Source: Planctomycetota bacterium (GTDB lineage: Bacteria; Planctomycetota; UBA8108; UBA1146; JAJFFE01). From it: a DNA stretch of 5,574 bases. The stretch lies in assembly GCA_020425835.1 (NCBI GenBank), contig JAGQRC010000290.1, positions 1 through 5,574 on the forward strand, written 5' to 3'. Under the pieces are notes generated by a model that was not told the origin of the DNA, searched no databases, and was given only the letters and a program-made list of their open reading frames with translations. This document shows positions 1 to 5,530 of this stretch, one piece after another (positions within the stretch are counted from its first letter, which is position 1; each line of letters opens with the position of its first letter). A program made the translations under genes and the position numbers.

Positions 1-34
1 TGACCGCAGTGCTTCCTGTGACCGCAGTGCTTCC
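1..34. repeat. 18-base tandem repeat, two copies at the window edge
   Basis: The 16-mer TGACCGCAGTGCTTCC occurs exactly at 1-16 and again at 19-34, giving an 18-base period. A degenerate third unit (GTG-CGCAG-GC-TC pattern) may follow at about 37-50 and touch the stop codon of the minus-strand gene ending at 49. Because the first copy begins at base 1, the array may continue outside the window. The period is a multiple of three. Read on the minus strand it gives hexapeptide repeats such as GSTAVT or EALRSQ depending on frame, but no start codon is visible, so I do not call a gene. It could also be a simple intergenic duplication. Confidence 0.7.
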
Positions 35-48
35 CGGTGCGCAGAGCG

Positions 49-603
49 TCACGGTTGGCTGGCGGCTCGGGGCCGACCTCGAGTCGGCCCTTGGGGCGGG
101 GTCACGAGTTCGACCGTGATGTCGCTGGCCAGCCTCGCTTCGGTCTGAAGGGCGCTGCGCAACTCCGTCCACACCGTTCGGCCCTCGTGTCCCGAGATGC
201 TGACGGTCGTCGGCGCGCTGACGAAGCCCGCTCGCGAGACGACCTCGACCTTCGCGATCTTCTGTCGGACCAGGGGCTTGGTCCCGACGAGTCGTTCCAC
301 GCTGTAGTGCGCGTGGCGCCCCCCCTCGAGGTCGTCCCACGATTGCGTCTCGGCCAACACCATTCGACCGGTCGGATTCGTCTGTCCGGTCCGGCGCTGG
401 AAGTTCTTCTCGGCGACCTCCAACGCTCGCTCCAAGACCCTCGGGAACTCCGCGAGCAACTCGGAGCGCCGGCGCTCGCCCCAGCCGGCGAACTCGAAGA
501 CGATGACCGCCAGGGCCAGCAAGCAGAGCAGTGAGTAGGTCCAGATCGCGGAGCGACTCTCCGCGGAACTTCGTTTCGGGCGCAGCTCACTCCGTCGCGT
601 CAC
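49..603 (-). CDS. Single-pass membrane protein of unknown function
   Basis: This is a 184-residue protein that I do not recognise. It has a basic, polar N-terminus (residues 1-19, rich in Arg, Ser and Lys), then one hydrophobic segment at about 20-40 (core YSLLCLLALAVIVFEFAG). A charged, probably helical stretch follows (43-71), then a mixed beta-type region (about 80-168) and a short Pro/Arg-rich tail. The positive N-terminus suggests an N-in topology with most of the protein outside the cytoplasm; this is inference. The start is GTG at 601-603, chosen because a good Shine-Dalgarno (GGGAGG) lies four bases upstream; it ends in TGA at 49-51. The layout of one N-terminal helix plus a small mixed domain recalls minor pseudopilins. 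However, no prepilin cleavage motif (G-F-T-L-x-E) is present, so I do not assign that family. The gene is divergent from the beta-helix gene, separated by 427 bases. Other frames across this stretch are Arg/Ser-rich shadows. Confidence 0.72.
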   Translation of the reverse strand: MTRRSELRPKRSSAESRSAIWTYSLLCLLALAVIVFEFAGWGERRRSELLAEFPRVLERALEVAEKNFQRRTGQTNPTGRMVLAETQSWDDLEGGRHAHYSVERLVGTKPLVRQKIAKVEVVSRAGFVSAPTTVSISGHEGRTVWTELRSALQTEARLASDITVELVTPPQGPTRGRPRAASQP

Positions 604-607
604 GAGT

Positions 608-613
608 CCTCCC
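608..613 (-). promoter_or_regulatory. Ribosome binding site of the membrane protein gene
   Basis: The minus strand reads AAGGGAGGACTC immediately before the GTG at 603. The GGGAGG core is a near-full match to the anti-Shine-Dalgarno sequence, with a four-base spacer (slightly short). It supports the GTG at 603 as the true start. Confidence 0.65.
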
Positions 614-1019
614 TTGCAGAGCGCGCGATCTTACTGATCTCGCCGAGGAATTCACGCGCGGCTCGCCCGCTGGCCGAATCGTTTCCCACTTTCGCGACTC
701 ACTTCGTCACACCGACGAAAGGACCCGAGCGCGCGAACGAATCCGACTCGGTTCGCTCCTCGATCGCCGCGACCTGCGACTGCTGTTTCGCAAGGCATTG
801 CGGTATGCGTGGCCGTCCCTGGCCAACTCGAGGTCGGACCGCTCCCACCGGGCAGTGGCGATCGATTTGCCTTCGGCGCGGTCACACCATTCCGGAGTCG
901 AGGGCGGAGGTTCCGCTCTCGGAGTGGTCGCTCGTTCGGCATGTTCGGGGGGCCCGGCGAGCGAGTTCGATCGGCGGGCGACGGATTCCCGATCCCCATC
1001 GAGGGACGTAGCGCGAAAC

Positions 1020-1026
1020 GAGGAAG
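1020..1026 (+). promoter_or_regulatory. Ribosome binding site of the beta-helix gene
   Basis: GAGGAAG at 1020-1026 precedes ATG at 1031; GAGG is seven bases and AGGAAG four bases upstream. This ATG opens directly into a signal peptide, so it is preferred over the in-frame GTG at 809, which would place 74 unlikely residues before the signal sequence. Confidence 0.7.
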
Positions 1027-1030
1027 TCTC

Positions 1031-2563
1031 ATGACAGCGAGACTCGGGCTCCTTGCGGTTCTCATCGGCGTCGGTATGGGGGCGAGTTCTACCCTTCCCG
1101 CGCAGACCGTGACGGTGACCACGGCGGCGGACGTGATCGACATCCCCGTGTCGACGGGCACGATCGCGGATCTGCCTGGCCCTGACGGCAAGGTCTCGTT
1201 CTCCGAGGCGATGATCGCGACCAACAACACACCCGGGCTACAGACCGTCGCCTTTGCCATTCCCCAGTCCGAGTGGACGCTTCAATTCCTGTTCCCGGGG
1301 CGGGCGGTGCTCACGTCGATCACCGGGTTCTACTTCCGCGCGTTCGACGAAGTGATCATCGACGGCACCACACAGACCGTGTTCACCGGCGACACGAACC
1401 CCAATGGCGGTGAGGTCACCATCTATCAGAGTGATCTCTTCCTGATCGCCGACAACTGCACTCTGATCGGTTTCGACAGCACCGACGTCTTCGTGACCGG
1501 TAGTGGCAGCCTCGTCGAGGGCAACACCGGCTCGATGAACATCGAGGTCTCGGGGGCCGGCCACACGGTTCGGAACAACACCGGAGGAACCGTCGCGATC
1601 GACCACGGGGATGAGTGCATGATCGTTGGCAACGTCTTCCAGCGCATGAGGGTGCTCGGTCCCGCCGCGAACGCGGTGATCGGCGGGCCGGCACTCACCG
1701 ATAGGAACCACTTCACCGGGTACGGATTCTGGAACAGCCAAGGGCTGCCCGCGGGAACCGCAGTCCAGATCGTCGATACCGACAACCTGCTACTCGAGAA
1801 CAACTGGATCGGGACGACGACCGACGGGCTCGCCTCGGGCAACGATGCGACCACCATCGGCATCCGGCTCGAGGGCGAGAACACCAACACGGTGATTCGC
1901 AACAACCGGATCGCCGGGGTGCTCGGACAGGGACTCTCGGTGTACGCGGGCCAGGTCTTCGGCTGGGCGATCCAGATCGGTGGGGCCGGATCGGGGATCG
2001 AGCTCGTGGGCAACACCGTGGGGCTGGACGCTGACGGTGAGCCGACGCTCGGAAGTGTGTGGGGCATCGATGGCGGCGACGCGTTCCCGACGACGGCGAC
2101 CGACATCACCATCGGCGGGACCGCGCCCGGAGAGGGCAACGTGATCGCGGGACACTCCGCCAACGGAGTCACCGTTGCGGAAGATGTCGATCAGGTGCGG
2201 ATCTCGGGGAACTCGATCTACGAGAACGGAGCTCTCGGGATCGATCTCGTTCCCGTGACCTTCGGCTACGGTGTGACGCCAAACGACCCGCTCGACGCGG
2301 ATGTCGGCGGGTGCGGGCTCCAGAACTTCCCGGAGATCGAGCTGGCCACGCCGGTGCTCGGTGGTCTGTTGATCGTGGGGGGCTCCAGAGTTCCGCCCTC
2401 GATGAGTTCACGCTCGAGTTCTTCGGGAGCGCGACGTGTGACGATTCGGGATACGGTGAGGGCTCCGACTTCCTCGGCGCGTCGACGGTCACCACGGATG
2501 CCAACGGACTCGCGACGATCGACGTCCTGCTTCCGGTCTCGATCCCGAGCGGGTGGAAGGTGA
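1031..2563 (+). CDS. Secreted right-handed beta-helix protein, N-terminal part of a frameshifted gene
   Basis: As written, this frame encodes 510 residues; about the first 451 are authentic. Residues 1-25 form a signal peptide: Arg4, hydrophobic LGLLAVLIGVGMG, then a likely cleavage near LPA-Q. A segment at 26-70 resembles the N-terminal CSLREA-type region of large bacterial surface proteins, but with VSFSEA instead of LREA. From about 100 to 430 come short Asn/Gly-rich coils typical of a parallel beta-helix (ENNWIG, RNNRIAG, VGNTVG, SGNSIYENG). Family hallmarks are IGGTAPGEGNVIAG at 361-374 and GNSIYENGALGIDL at 393-406, followed by a TPNDPLDAD...LQNFPEI segment at 416-436. After the G run at 2377-2382 (residues 449-451) the frame turns into about 59 residues of Arg/Ser-rich sequence with no family character and stops at 2563. 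The homologous continuation is in the -1 frame (see 2383-2913). A fused reading from 1031 to 2913 would be 627 residues. The likely role is an exported or surface-attached adhesin-like or carbohydrate-associated protein; I see no catalytic motif. It may be a broken gene, a sequencing error or a recoded gene. Confidence 0.8.
   Translation: MTARLGLLAVLIGVGMGASSTLPAQTVTVTTAADVIDIPVSTGTIADLPGPDGKVSFSEAMIATNNTPGLQTVAFAIPQSEWTLQFLFPGRAVLTSITGFYFRAFDEVIIDGTTQTVFTGDTNPNGGEVTIYQSDLFLIADNCTLIGFDSTDVFVTGSGSLVEGNTGSMNIEVSGAGHTVRNNTGGTVAIDHGDECMIVGNVFQRMRVLGPAANAVIGGPALTDRNHFTGYGFWNSQGLPAGTAVQIVDTDNLLLENNWIGTTTDGLASGNDATTIGIRLEGENTNTVIRNNRIAGVLGQGLSVYAGQVFGWAIQIGGAGSGIELVGNTVGLDADGEPTLGSVWGIDGGDAFPTTATDITIGGTAPGEGNVIAGHSANGVTVAEDVDQVRISGNSIYENGALGIDLVPVTFGYGVTPNDPLDADVGGCGLQNFPEIELATPVLGGLLIVGGSRVPPSMSSRSSSSGARRVTIRDTVRAPTSSARRRSPRMPTDSRRSTSCFRSRSRAGGR
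2377..2383 (+). other. Frameshift junction: slippery heptamer G GGG GGC
   Basis: Upstream codons read ATC GTG GGG GGC in the signal-peptide frame. The family-like continuation (LQSSALDEFTLEFF) starts at 2383 in the -1 frame. The seven bases fit the X XXY YYZ pattern for tandem -1 slippage, with codons GGG GGC becoming GGG GGG. Equally, one extra G (a run of seven) would fuse the frames as LLIVGG-LQSS with no gap. An intact run of seven C, read as Gly-Gly on the minus strand, exists at 319-325 in the membrane protein gene, so such tracts occur in this genome. I found no strong downstream stem-loop, and only a weak SD-like GGTGG upstream (2360-2364). Confidence 0.75.
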
Positions 2564-2913
2564 CAGCGACGGCGACGCTCGAGCCGGTGGGAGCGACGTC
2601 GGAGTTCTCGCTCTGCGTCGACGTCCTGACGAGCGGCCCGGACTTCCGTCGCGCCGACTCCAACGGTGATGGCACCGTCGACATCTCCGATCCGGTGTTC
2701 TCGCTCGCGTTCCTCTTCACCGGCGGGGCGACGCCGCCGTGTCTGGACGCCGCGGATGCCAACGACGATGGGCTCGTCAATCTCGCCGACGCCGTCGCGA
2801 CGCTCACCGAGCTCTTCGGGACCGGAGGTGTGGTTCCTTTGCCCTACCCCGGTTGTGGCGTCGACGTGACGGCGGACGGCTTGACCTGCGTCACCTACAC
2901 AGAATGTCCGTAA
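2383..2913 (+). CDS. C-terminal part of the beta-helix protein, with dockerin-like calcium-binding module
   Basis: This fragment supplies 176 residues and has no convincing start of its own. A GTG at 2560 is in frame but would begin inside a domain and lack a signal peptide. It is therefore best read as the downstream part of the gene starting at 1031. In fused numbering, 452-530 matches the repeat domain that commonly ends such proteins: FTLEFF, CDDSGYGEG, FLGASTVTTDANG and ATSEFSLC. Then 543-554 (D-S-N-G-D-G-T-V-D-I-S-D) and 576-587 (D-A-N-D-D-G-L-V-N-L-A-D) are two EF-hand-like loops 33 residues apart, the arrangement of type I dockerins. The tail 602-627 carries Cys609, Cys620 and Cys626. 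Such modules bind calcium; in planctomycete proteins a role in cell-surface attachment or protein assembly is plausible but not proven. The stop is TAA at 2911-2913, followed by a strong hairpin. That an ordered module is kept intact downstream of the shift argues that the frame was functional until recently or still is. Confidence 0.78.
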   Translation, partial: LQSSALDEFTLEFFGSATCDDSGYGEGSDFLGASTVTTDANGLATIDVLLPVSIPSGWKVTATATLEPVGATSEFSLCVDVLTSGPDFRRADSNGDGTVDISDPVFSLAFLFTGGATPPCLDAADANDDGLVNLADAVATLTELFGTGGVVPLPYPGCGVDVTADGLTCVTYTECP

Positions 2914-2949
2914 CACCGGGACTCTCGACCCGGAGTTTCGACGACCAAA

Positions 2950-2981
2950 GGGCCGGGGCACTGTGCCCCGGCCCGTTCCTT
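2950..2981 (+). terminator. Rho-independent-type terminator between convergent genes
   Basis: There is a perfect 11-bp stem: GGGCCGGGGCA at 2950-2960 pairs with TGCCCCGGCCC at 2964-2974 around a 3-base loop (CTG). GTTCCTT follows, a modest T-rich tail. AAA at 2947-2949 gives a short T tract on the minus strand. The hairpin starts 37 bases after the stop of the beta-helix gene and lies about 70 bases beyond the stop of the minus-strand TPR gene, so it may serve both. Confidence 0.8.
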
Positions 2982-3043
2982 CGCCGGTGATCAGCGAGGA
3001 GCAGAGCCCGAGGTGGCGGAGTCCGTGGGGCCGCAACGGGGAG

Positions 3044-4552
3044 TTACCGCCGGATCGCCGAGGTGATACAGCCGCGGACCGGCTCCCCGGCCTCGAACCG
3101 AGCGGTGATCGAGGTCTCGGAGACGAGATCCAGGCCGGCCCGCTCGAGGGCGGCGCGCACCATGGTCGGGGAGTGCGCATAGCGGCCGGCGGCGTGGAGG
3201 ACGAAGTCTGCGTCGTCCGCGTCGAGGACTTCGGTCGAGAAGACGAACGAGCCGCCCCGGGCCAGCGACTGCGCCACCGCCCCGAAGAGCGCATCGAGGT
3301 TGCCGAAGTAGCAGACCGTGTCGGCGCACGCGATCAGATCGAAGCGACCGTGTTGCTGGTTCAGGTATCGCGTCAGCTCGTCGACCTCGAGCGCATCGTA
3401 GAGCCCGAGCTCGCGCGCCTTGTCCAGCATTCCGGGTGACAGATCGACACCGACCAGCTCGCGCGCTCTCGAGCGCAGGAACGGCGCGCAGAGTCCCGTG
3501 CCGCAACCCGCATCGAGGACGACGAGATCTCGACGATCCCCGAGCTCGGAGTCGAGGCGTTCGCGGATCGCCGACGGTACCGCGTACCGCAGATGCTCGA
3601 GGTTCTCATCGAAAGTGGCGGCGAAGGCGTCGAAGTAGGTGGCGACGTAGTCATCGGCCGCTCGTTCCGGGACCTCCTCGCCGGTGGTCGCGGCGAGGAG
3701 GTGGCGGGCGGTCGGGTTGTCGGGATCGCGCTCGAGCCAATCGCGGTAGACCTGCGCCGCGGCGTCGAGGGAACCCTGCTTGTAGAGCACGACGCCGAGC
3801 CCTTCGTACGCCCGGACGAAATCGGGAGCGATACCGAGGAGCTCCCGATAGGCGGTGACGGCGTCGTCGAGGTGTCCCGCCTTGCGGAGACTCGCGGCGA
3901 GGCGGAGCCGCGCCCGACGGCTCGAGGGATCGAGTTCGATCACCCTTCGATAGCAGTCGAGCGCCTCGTCGAACTCATCGTCGAGCTCGCGGAGGAGCCC
4001 GAGGTTGTAGAACGCCTCGCGGTGGTTCGCGTCGAGGGCGATCGCTCTCGCGTACGCCTTGCGCGCTGGAACCGCGTCGTCCGCCTGCGCGTGAGCGACG
4101 CCGAGCGCGTTCCAAGCGTCGGCGGAACGAGGCTCGAGGTCGACGGCGCGTCGCGCGGCGGACACCGCATCTTCCGATCGGCCGAGACGGCGCAGCGCCG
4201 CGGCGCGACCGCGATGCGCTTCCGGTCGGTGGGGGGCGAGGGCGACGGCTCGATCGAATTGCTCGAGCGCGGCGAGGAGTTCGCCGCCCGCCGACAGGAC
4301 GTGGCCGAGGTTGACTCGGGGGCTCGGATCCTCGGGCGCGAGCTCGATCGATCGACGCAACAGAGTGATCGCCTCGTCGATCTCGCCCCGTTGGAACTCG
4401 ACGACGCCGAGATACTGGCTCGCCTCCGCGACGTCGACATCGCGCGCGATGTGATCGCGGTAGATCCGGCTCGCGGTCTCGAGGTCCCCTCGACGATGGA
4501 GCTCGATCGCTCGAGCGAGATCACCGCTGCGACTCCGGCTCTCGGGTTCCAC
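3044..4552 (-). CDS. TPR-repeat protein fused to a class I SAM-dependent methyltransferase
   Basis: This is a 502-residue, probably cytoplasmic protein with no signal peptide or membrane segment. Residues 11-280 hold about eight tetratricopeptide repeats at a 34-residue period, with typical features (NLGHVLSAGGELLAALEQF, ALGVAHAQAD, GLGVVLYKQG). A linker leads to the methyltransferase at about 301-502. This opens with YFDAFAATFDENLEHLRY, a segment characteristic of TPR-associated methyltransferases (COG4976-type). Motif I is VVLDAGCGTGL at 344-354, the ribose-binding acidic residue is Asp370 (VGVD), DLIACADTVCYF lies at 405-416, and ARGGSFVFSTE at 431-441. The expected reaction is methyl transfer from S-adenosylmethionine; the TPR array probably recruits a protein partner, but the substrate is unknown. 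The start is GTG at 4550-4552 with GGAGAA seven bases upstream; the stop is TAA at 3044-3046. It converges on the beta-helix gene and diverges from the second methyltransferase. The long open frame on the opposite strand across 3593-4642 is an antisense shadow. Confidence 0.92.
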   Translation of the reverse strand: MEPESRSRSGDLARAIELHRRGDLETASRIYRDHIARDVDVAEASQYLGVVEFQRGEIDEAITLLRRSIELAPEDPSPRVNLGHVLSAGGELLAALEQFDRAVALAPHRPEAHRGRAAALRRLGRSEDAVSAARRAVDLEPRSADAWNALGVAHAQADDAVPARKAYARAIALDANHREAFYNLGLLRELDDEFDEALDCYRRVIELDPSSRRARLRLAASLRKAGHLDDAVTAYRELLGIAPDFVRAYEGLGVVLYKQGSLDAAAQVYRDWLERDPDNPTARHLLAATTGEEVPERAADDYVATYFDAFAATFDENLEHLRYAVPSAIRERLDSELGDRRDLVVLDAGCGTGLCAPFLRSRARELVGVDLSPGMLDKARELGLYDALEVDELTRYLNQQHGRFDLIACADTVCYFGNLDALFGAVAQSLARGGSFVFSTEVLDADDADFVLHAAGRYAHSPTMVRAALERAGLDLVSETSITARFEAGEPVRGCITSAIRR

Positions 4553-4557
4553 GATCG

Positions 4558-4563
4558 TTCTCC
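4558..4563 (-). promoter_or_regulatory. Ribosome binding site of the TPR-methyltransferase gene
   Basis: The minus strand reads GGAGAACGATC directly before GTG at 4552. The GGAG core is seven bases from the start codon, which supports the non-ATG start. Confidence 0.6.
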
Positions 4564-4670
4564 GTCGGGCTCGGGGGCGCGTAGGATTCCGGAGCGATTC
4601 GAGGGGAATCCCCTACGGCCGACCTGCGGAGGGCCGATATAGAGGTCACACCCATCCGGCCTCGCGCCGG

Positions 4671-4677
4671 GGAAGGA
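4671..4677 (+). promoter_or_regulatory. Ribosome binding site of the second methyltransferase gene
   Basis: GGAAGGA at 4671-4677 lies eight bases before GTG at 4686. It favours this GTG over the in-frame ATG codons at residues 50 and 61, which have poorer leader context and would cut into the conserved region before motif I. Confidence 0.6.
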
Positions 4678-4685
4678 CTCCTGCG

Positions 4686-5510
4686 GTGTCCACGGAGACG
4701 AGTCTGAACGAGCGCCGCCCGGCGGTCCAGTCCGAGGAATCGGTGCACCCACGCCCGGCCACCGGACTCCGCGCCCTGGTTCGATCCATCGCCATTCGCG
4801 CTCGCCTCTATCCGCACATCACGCTCAACCGGATGCCGTTCAAGACGTTCGAGTTCCGCGAGCTGATGAAGCTCACGCGCTTCGACGCGGATGACCGCGT
4901 GCTCGACCTCGGTTGTGGAACCGGCACGCAGACCATCCTGGTCGGAAGACGGTGTCGTCAGGTCGTCGGGGTCGACACCGATCCGGCGTGGATCGCGCGC
5001 GCGCGGCAGGTCGCGGCGCGGTTCGAGGGTGTCGTCGACTGCGCCTTCCGTCACGGACCGGTCGAGGCGCAGGGGTTCGAGTCCGCGTCGTTCGATCGCG
5101 TGCTGAGCTTCTGCGTGATCGAGCACATTCCGAACTACGACGAAGTGCTCGCGGAGCTCCACCGCGTGTTGAAGCCCGGCGGCCAACTCGTGCTGTCGGC
5201 GGATGCCCTCGAGGGGATCGAGGATCCGGAGCTCATCGAGCGCCACCGCACCGACAACCACGTCTTCCAGTACTTCCGCGCGGACACCTTCCGGCGCTGC
5301 CTCGAAGAGGCGGGATTCGAAGTGGAGACGCTCTATCCGATCTTCCGCAGCGAAGCCGCCCGTCGCTGGTTCGAAGCGGACATCCGCTCCGGGTTCCGCT
5401 ACTCCTACCTCGGTGCGTTGACCCGCTACTTCCGACTGCGATTGCAGGAGGCGCTGTGTCGCCAGCGGGAGCGCGGGCTGTTCCTGATCGCGAGCTGCCG
5501 CAAGCGCTGA
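4686..5510 (+). CDS. Class I SAM-dependent methyltransferase, small-molecule or lipid/glycan type
   Basis: This is a 274-residue cytoplasmic enzyme of the Methyltransf_11/UbiE-like group. Residues 1-25 are polar and probably disordered. A helical lead-in (27-66) precedes the Rossmann core: motif I VLDLGCGTG at 72-80, acidic residue Asp97 in VGVD, FDRVLSFCVIEHIPNYDEVL at 136-155, and LKPGGQLVLS at 162-171. The EHIPN segment is typical of enzymes acting on small molecules or lipid and sugar intermediates. After the core come the helical unit RADTFRRCLEEAGFEVE (198-214) and a 60-residue aromatic and Arg-rich C-terminus, which probably forms the substrate lid. The start is GTG at 4686 with GGAAGGA upstream; the stop is TGA at 5508-5510. 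Its substrate cannot be told from the sequence. It diverges from the TPR-methyltransferase gene. The two share only the general fold motifs, so they do not look like recent duplicates. Confidence 0.92.
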   Translation: MSTETSLNERRPAVQSEESVHPRPATGLRALVRSIAIRARLYPHITLNRMPFKTFEFRELMKLTRFDADDRVLDLGCGTGTQTILVGRRCRQVVGVDTDPAWIARARQVAARFEGVVDCAFRHGPVEAQGFESASFDRVLSFCVIEHIPNYDEVLAELHRVLKPGGQLVLSADALEGIEDPELIERHRTDNHVFQYFRADTFRRCLEEAGFEVETLYPIFRSEAARRWFEADIRSGFRYSYLGALTRYFRLRLQEALCRQRERGLFLIASCRKR

Positions 5511-5530
5511 GGCTGGTCGCAGGCCTCGGC
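5506..5530 (+). terminator. Possible weak hairpin overlapping the methyltransferase stop codon
   Basis: GCTGAGGCT at 5506-5514 can pair with GGCCTCGGC at 5522-5530 (nine pairs, two of them G-U) around a 7-base loop. No T-run follows, and in such GC-rich DNA hairpins of this size are common. A terminator role is therefore only a possibility. Confidence 0.2.

Larger units (their letters stand above)
604..1030. other. 427-base divergent intergenic region with no supported gene
   Basis: This stretch lies between two genes pointing away from each other and should hold both promoters. Open frames cross it on both strands, but their translations are Arg/Ser/Pro-rich with no domain signature. The frame that continues upstream of 1031 back to a GTG at 809 has no signal-peptide character and no matching ribosome binding site. 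I found no convincing -35/-10 pair. Minor features are a weak 6-bp inverted repeat (GCGAAC at 733-738, GTTCGC at 751-756) and a run of six G at 947-952. A leader RNA or small RNA cannot be excluded by eye. Confidence 0.5.
4553..4685. promoter_or_regulatory. Divergent promoter region with imperfect inverted repeat
   Basis: These 133 bases separate the two divergent methyltransferase genes and must carry both start signals. An imperfect inverted repeat is visible: CGTAGGATTCC at 4580-4590 pairs with GGAAT-CC-CCTACG at 4605-4617. That gives 11 pairs with a two-base bulge and a 14-base loop. Overlapping it is a compact palindrome, AGGGGA-A-TCCCCT, at 4602-4614. Either could be an operator or an RNA hairpin. 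A weak -10-like TATAGA sits at 4638-4643, but no matching -35 was found. The promoter function is inferred from position only. Confidence 0.4.

Noticed and set aside
947..952. Run of six G upstream of the beta-helix gene as a phase-variable promoter tract
   Set aside because: No promoter elements flank it at suitable spacing, and runs of this length are expected in such GC-rich DNA.
809..1030. N-terminal extension of the beta-helix gene to GTG at 809
   Set aside because: The added 74 residues are Arg/Gly-rich and would bury the signal peptide. The ATG at 1031 has its own ribosome binding site.
652..1260. Minus-strand open frame of 202 codons over the intergenic region
   Set aside because: It overlaps the start of the beta-helix gene antisense, has no domain signature, and looks like a composition-driven shadow.
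2388..2421. Three copies of GAGTTC close to the frameshift
   Set aside because: The spacing is irregular (16 and 12 bases), and two copies encode Glu-Phe in the family motifs (DEF, LEF), so coding constraint explains them.
2266..3294. Minus-strand open frame of 342 codons spanning the convergent junction
   Set aside because: It runs through the terminator hairpin and antisense to two well-supported coding regions. Its product is Arg/Ser/Pro-rich with no recognisable motif.
3593..4642. Plus-strand open frame of 349 codons
   Set aside because: It lies antisense to the TPR-methyltransferase gene, whose repeats and motif I are unmistakable. Its translation is Arg/Glu/Val-rich with no domain, a common shadow in high-GC DNA.
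4521..5261. Minus-strand open frame of 246 codons
   Set aside because: It is antisense to the second methyltransferase, with Leu/Arg/Glu-rich low-information sequence. The plus-strand frame has all class I motifs.
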